NCBI GenBank assembly: GCA_029056055.1
Contig: JAIDCC010000111.1
Coordinates: forward strand, 1 to 32,608
Direction: 5' to 3'
DNA: 32,608 bases
Source of the DNA: Duncaniella sp.
GTDB taxonomy: Bacteria > Bacteroidota > Bacteroidia > Bacteroidales > Muribaculaceae
Shown here in pieces: positions 32,531 through 32,608 of the stretch (position 1 is the first letter of the stretch; each line of letters opens with the position of its first letter). The position numbers were made by a program, and so were the translations under genes. Under the pieces are notes generated by a model. It was not told the origin of the DNA, did no database searches, and saw only the letters and a list, made by a program, of their open reading frames with translations.

Positions 32531-32608
32531 TGAGGGTGTTGCAGAACTACCCTTAATGAAGGCCTCTGAGAATTGCATATTTTGGCCCAAAATTAGATTT
32601 TTTAGTTT
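32531..32608. other. AT-rich right edge, possible end of a mobile element
   Basis: No gene is present in the last 78 bp. It contains GAGGGTGTTGCAGAA (32532-32546), which resembles terminal repeats of some insertion sequences, and AT-rich sequence to the edge. Only one end is inside the window, so it cannot be confirmed. Confidence 0.25.

Overview
The window looks like chromosomal DNA from a GC-rich member of the Bacteroidales, most likely a gut Muribaculaceae-type organism. That family guess is an inference. It rests on promoters with the Bacteroidetes -7 box TAnnTTTG (twice preceded by TTTG at a 20-bp spacing), no clear Shine-Dalgarno sequences, a primary sigma factor of the short Bacteroidetes type, and lineage-typical families (DUF4230, DUF4861, PepSY-like secreted proteins). 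No rRNA, tRNA, CRISPR array or complete transposon was seen.

Layout. Positions 1-599 are a repeat-rich intergenic region with a 26-bp inverted repeat built on a 20-bp palindrome and several TGAGAAA-type hairpins. A DegP/HtrA protease (minus strand, 600-2147) is divergent from an NlpC/P60 lipoprotein and a catalytically degenerate M16 peptidase homologue (2435-4812). Two tandem-repeat arrays (7-bp and 8-bp units) follow, ahead of a good promoter.

From 5128 to 13919 runs a pectin/galacturonate operon: GH43 enzyme, pectin methylesterase, tagaturonate reductase (uxaB), altronate dehydratase (uxaA), uronate isomerase (uxaC) and a hexuronate MFS transporter (exuT). It is followed by a 56-residue 2[4Fe-4S] ferredoxin with a terminator and an Fsr-like MFS exporter. 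A second promoter at 15645-15676 starts a run of same-strand genes: CE12-type rhamnogalacturonan acetylesterase, GH28 polygalacturonase, murB (its GTG start overlaps the GH28 stop), murA (catalytic Cys replaced by Asp), a RelA/SpoT protein with a degenerate HD hydrolase motif, a lipoprotein, a YihY/BrkB membrane protein, a phosphoethanolamine transferase split by a G9 tract, and an acyltransferase-3. Together the two pectin blocks demethylate, deacetylate and cut pectin, import uronic acids and convert galacturonate to 2-keto-3-deoxygluconate. No SusC/SusD pair, kdgK or kdgA is in the window.

The right part holds ridA with a terminator, a small PepSY-like secreted protein, a DUF4861 protein and rpoD on the minus strand, a roughly 450-bp gap with promoters on both strands, and a pair of DUF4230 genes with a terminator.

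The most interesting observations are the G9 tract that puts a phosphoethanolamine transferase out of frame by exactly one base (candidate phase-variable switch of surface charge), the set of intergenic tandem repeats with 7-, 8- and 10-bp units, the MurA Cys-to-Asp change, and the translational overlap between a pectinase and a cell-wall gene.
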